This document shows, in pieces, positions 61,980-64,000 of a stretch of 64,000 nt of DNA. Numbering within the stretch: the stretch's first letter is position 1; each line of letters opens with the position of its first letter. The position numbers were made by a program, and so were the translations under genes. Where the stretch lies: contig DATMFK010000010.1 in the NCBI GenBank assembly GCA_035556195.1, positions 62,001 to 126,000 on the forward strand. Direction: 5' to 3'. The notes beneath the pieces are model-generated. The model did no database searches, was not told the origin of the DNA, and saw only the letters and a program-made list of their open reading frames with translations. The DNA comes from G016756615 sp035556195 (GTDB taxonomy: Bacteria; Pseudomonadota; Alphaproteobacteria; Rhizobiales; Rhizobiaceae).

Positions 61980-62684
61980 ATGGCACGGAAGAGCGCGCCG
62001 GCAAAGTCCAAAGGGCTTCTTCGCAACGATGCCTATGAACAGATCTTGATGGCCATCATCCTCGGCGAGCTCGAGCCCGGAGCGCGCGTGGACGAAAAAC
62101 GGCTGATGAAGGACTTCAAGCTCAGCCTTGCATCCGTGCGCGATGCGCTCTTTCGCCTCTCGCTGGAGGGGCTGGTCGAACGACACGCCAGGATCGGCAC
62201 ACGCATAGGCGACCTCGGCCTGCGTGAACTGCAGGACGTTTTCGAAGCGCGCGTGCTTGTCGAAGGTCATGCGGCCAGGCTGGCTGCCCATCGCGCTTCA
62301 CCCGAGGATCTGGCGGCAGTTCGAGCGGCCTACGATGGCTATGAGAAGGCCGTGGAAGCGCGTGATATCCGTGCCCTGGTTCGCATGGACCGGGCGTTCC
62401 ACCGTGCCTTGGCGGCCGCCTGCAAGAACAGTCAAATCGAACAGACAGCAATCCGACTGCACAACAATGCGGCTCGCTTCTGGTGCTTCGGAATTCAGCG
62501 CACGACCGCCGAGCGCCATCGGGAGCAGGTTCAGGAACATCTGAAAGTGGTCGACGCCATCGAGAAGAAGGATTTCCCCGAGATCGACCGACTGCTACGA
62601 GGCGCGCTTGGATACTATCCCGACAGCCGCTTCGTTCTTGCCGATCCCGCGGACACCGGCTCTTCCCCGCAGGCCGCGGAATAG
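61980..62684 (+). CDS. GntR family regulator with FCD domain
   Basis: A 234-residue regulator. The winged helix is near the start (YEQILMAIILGELEPGARVD, then KDFKLSLASVRDALFRLSLE, GLVERHARIGTRIGD). The FCD ligand domain follows (ELQDVFEARVLVEGHAARLA, MDRAFHRALAAACKNSQIEQ), with HREQVQEHLKVVDAI holding late metal-site histidines. FCD regulators usually respond to organic acids or other substrates of adjacent catabolic genes. The ATG at 61980 has GGGAGAG upstream. Confidence 0.92.
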   Translation: MARKSAPAKSKGLLRNDAYEQILMAIILGELEPGARVDEKRLMKDFKLSLASVRDALFRLSLEGLVERHARIGTRIGDLGLRELQDVFEARVLVEGHAARLAAHRASPEDLAAVRAAYDGYEKAVEARDIRALVRMDRAFHRALAAACKNSQIEQTAIRLHNNAARFWCFGIQRTTAERHREQVQEHLKVVDAIEKKDFPEIDRLLRGALGYYPDSRFVLADPADTGSSPQAAE

Positions 62685-63242
62685 CAGAACAGCGCTCTGT
62701 CGCAACTCCATTCCAGCTGGATACCGACAGTTTCTCCTCCCCCGCTCGTAGAGCGGGATGGCTACCGGCAGCGGTTCTGCCGCTTCCTTCCGCCGCGCGC
62801 CCAATTCGTCCGCGCTCGTTTCGGTACGGCGTAATCGGCTTGCCCAACGCCAACGACCCCAACGATTTCACCCCAATGGTCTCGCGCGTCGTCCCCATCA
62901 AAAAAATTCCGGCACTGTGATATTGCATCGCAACATCTCCTATTCCAGACCGGCGCAAGCGCTGCGTAAACCATGAGCAAAAGCAACCAGGATATACTTG
63001 TATTGCTTCCGATTTGGGCAGGTTAATACTCCCTGATAGGCATTTTGCGTCGCAGCATAAAGTATTTGACAGTCGCTCGAAAACGTTCCCATACTGACCC
63101 ATAACATGTCGGAAAGACGGGGAACTGAAATGTCAATGGTTGGGGACTGCGTCGTCCTCCGGTGAGCGCCTCAGTGCATACGGGGCGCCGCGGCAGGGCG
63201 AAATTCAGCCGGGACATTCATTCCCCATAAGGGGAACAGACC
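62685..63242. other. Intergenic region upstream of the RutA-like gene
   Basis: About 560 bases with no supported gene on the plus strand. The minus strand is open here, but the frame is arginine-rich and continues through the GntR gene, so I treat it as noncoding. A promoter lies at 63067-63096. Confidence 0.5.
63067..63096 (+). promoter_or_regulatory. Probable sigma-70 promoter of the RutA-like gene
   Basis: A consensus -35, TTGACA (63067-63072), is followed after 18 bases by CATACT (63091-63096). It is 146 bases upstream of the start codon and leaves a leader of about 140 bases. Confidence 0.55.
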
Positions 63243-64000
63243 ATGCGCAAGGTAGAACTCGGCGTATTCATGCCCGTGGGAAGCAACGGCTTCCTGATGT
63301 CGAAACGGACACCGCGCTACCATCCCACCTTCGAGCTTCACCGCTCGATCGCCGAGATCGCGGAGGATATCGGGCTCGACTATCTCTTCTGGATGGGCAA
63401 GTGGATGGGCTTCGGCGGCGCCACGGGTTTCTGGGAGGAGACGATCGAGCCGATGTCGATGGCGAGTGCGATCGCACCGCTGACGTCCCGATTGAAACTC
63501 TTCACCACGATCAACCCATTGCTCTTTCACCCCGCGGTGGCCGCGAAGCTCATCGCAACCATCGACAACATCAGCGGCGGCCGCTTCGGCATCAATGTCG
63601 TGACGGGCAATACGCTCGAGGAACTCGAGCAGATGGGCGTCGTGCCCGAGGGCTATGGCGACTACCGCTACGAATATGCCGACGAATGGCTGTCGGTGAT
63701 GAAGATGCTGTGGACCCAGGAACGAACCAGCTACCAGGGCCGCTTCTTCAAGCTCGACAATTGCGTCTCCGCGCCGAAGCCGCTCGGCAAGCCCTATCCG
63801 AAGATCGTCAGCGCGGGTCTCTCGGGCGACGGCATGGCCTTCGCTGCAAAACACTCGGACTACCAGTTCGTCGGGCTTCGCGCGGAGGACGTGAAACGTA
63901 TGAGGCAGGCGGCCGCGGACCAGGGACGAGAGGTCAGAGTGGTGACCTCGATGATGCTGCTGCACGGGGAAAGCGACGCGGCGGCGCAAAAGGAGTTCGA
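63243..64000 (+). CDS. RutA-like FMN-dependent monooxygenase (luciferase-like family), 3' truncated by the window
   Basis: The first 252 residues of a luciferase-like monooxygenase. The pattern LGVFMPVGSNGFLMSKRTPR, then PTFELHRSIAEIAEDIGLDY, ATIDNISGGRFGINVVTGN and SAGLSGDGMAFAAKHSDYQF follows RutA, the pyrimidine ring-opening enzyme, and related group members such as dimethylsulfone and alkanesulfonate monooxygenases. It uses FMNH2 from a separate reductase and O2. The ATG at 63243 has AAGGGG upstream. With two flavin reductases, an MFS transporter and a GntR regulator nearby, it is likely the catabolic enzyme of the cluster. The substrate need not be uracil, because RutB-E are not seen. 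Confidence 0.9.
   Translation, partial: MRKVELGVFMPVGSNGFLMSKRTPRYHPTFELHRSIAEIAEDIGLDYLFWMGKWMGFGGATGFWEETIEPMSMASAIAPLTSRLKLFTTINPLLFHPAVAAKLIATIDNISGGRFGINVVTGNTLEELEQMGVVPEGYGDYRYEYADEWLSVMKMLWTQERTSYQGRFFKLDNCVSAPKPLGKPYPKIVSAGLSGDGMAFAAKHSDYQFVGLRAEDVKRMRQAAADQGREVRVVTSMMLLHGESDAAAQKEF

Noticed and set aside
62122..63102. A 326-codon minus-strand frame across the GntR gene and the following gap.
   Set aside because: Most of it is antisense to the GntR gene and arginine-rich. The part in the gap starts plausibly (about 62923) but matches nothing and has no clear end of its own.

Overview
The window is a GC-rich chromosomal segment of an alphaproteobacterium, most probably a member of the Hyphomicrobiales close to Mesorhizobium, Nitratireductor or Aquamicrobium. 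I infer this from protein relatedness and layout, not from a marker gene. The clues are a pstSCAB-phoU-phoB operon behind a rhizobial-type PHO box, an rluD / DUF6476 / rpoH / purA neighbourhood, a 229-residue PhoB, RpoH of 303 residues and long intergenic palindromes. The first gene (an oxidoreductase tail) and the last (a RutA-like luciferase-family monooxygenase) are cut by the window edges.

Region 1 (0.3-15 kb): a DUF454 membrane protein and a large SAM-cyclase-AAA-TPR signalling protein are followed by a cinnamate-type aromatic acid cluster. It holds a CoA ligase (feruloyl-CoA synthase family), a crotonase, an amidohydrolase, a MarR regulator, a branched-chain-type ABC importer with a fused permease-ATPase, its binding protein, and a CYP152-type peroxygenase P450. 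Three near-identical palindromes, each centred on a promoter of this cluster, point to a single MarR/CouR-like regulon.

Region 2 (15-24.4 kb): the phosphate operon pstS-pstC-pstA-pstB-phoU-phoB, with a PHO box in front, a strong hairpin after pstS and a terminator-like hairpin between phoU and phoB. No PhoR is present; the gene upstream is an unrelated three-PAS hybrid kinase.

Region 3 (24.8-32.6 kb): the lower protocatechuate/gallate 4,5-cleavage pathway (GalB-like hydratase, LigK/GalC aldolase, GalD/LigU tautomerase) in an operon ending in a translationally coupled small protein. A second hybrid kinase, a CsbD stress protein and several small proteins follow.

Region 4 (32.6-50.3 kb): an accessory region. 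It begins with about 0.8 kb of AT-rich, gene-free DNA ending in a strong terminator and ends at tRNA-Glu, whose 3' end faces it. It encodes an exported molybdenum hydroxylase pair, three alpha/beta hydrolases (two like epoxide hydrolases), VOC, cupin and NAD(P)-binding proteins, and AraC and FixJ-type regulators. It also holds a compact cassette of three genes: a cNMP-binding/thioredoxin-reductase-like flavoprotein lacking its CxxC, a UBP-type zinc finger protein, and a DsbA-like-NhaA antiporter fusion. This cassette is the best candidate here for a poorly described system.

Region 5 (50.4-57.9 kb): housekeeping genes (rluD, rpoH, purA, DUF6476, a DMT transporter). Region 6 (57.9-64 kb): a RES/Xre toxin-antitoxin pair, then an MFS transporter, two overlapping flavin reductases, a GntR/FCD regulator and the RutA-like monooxygenase, which together look like a flavin-dependent monooxygenase catabolic cluster.
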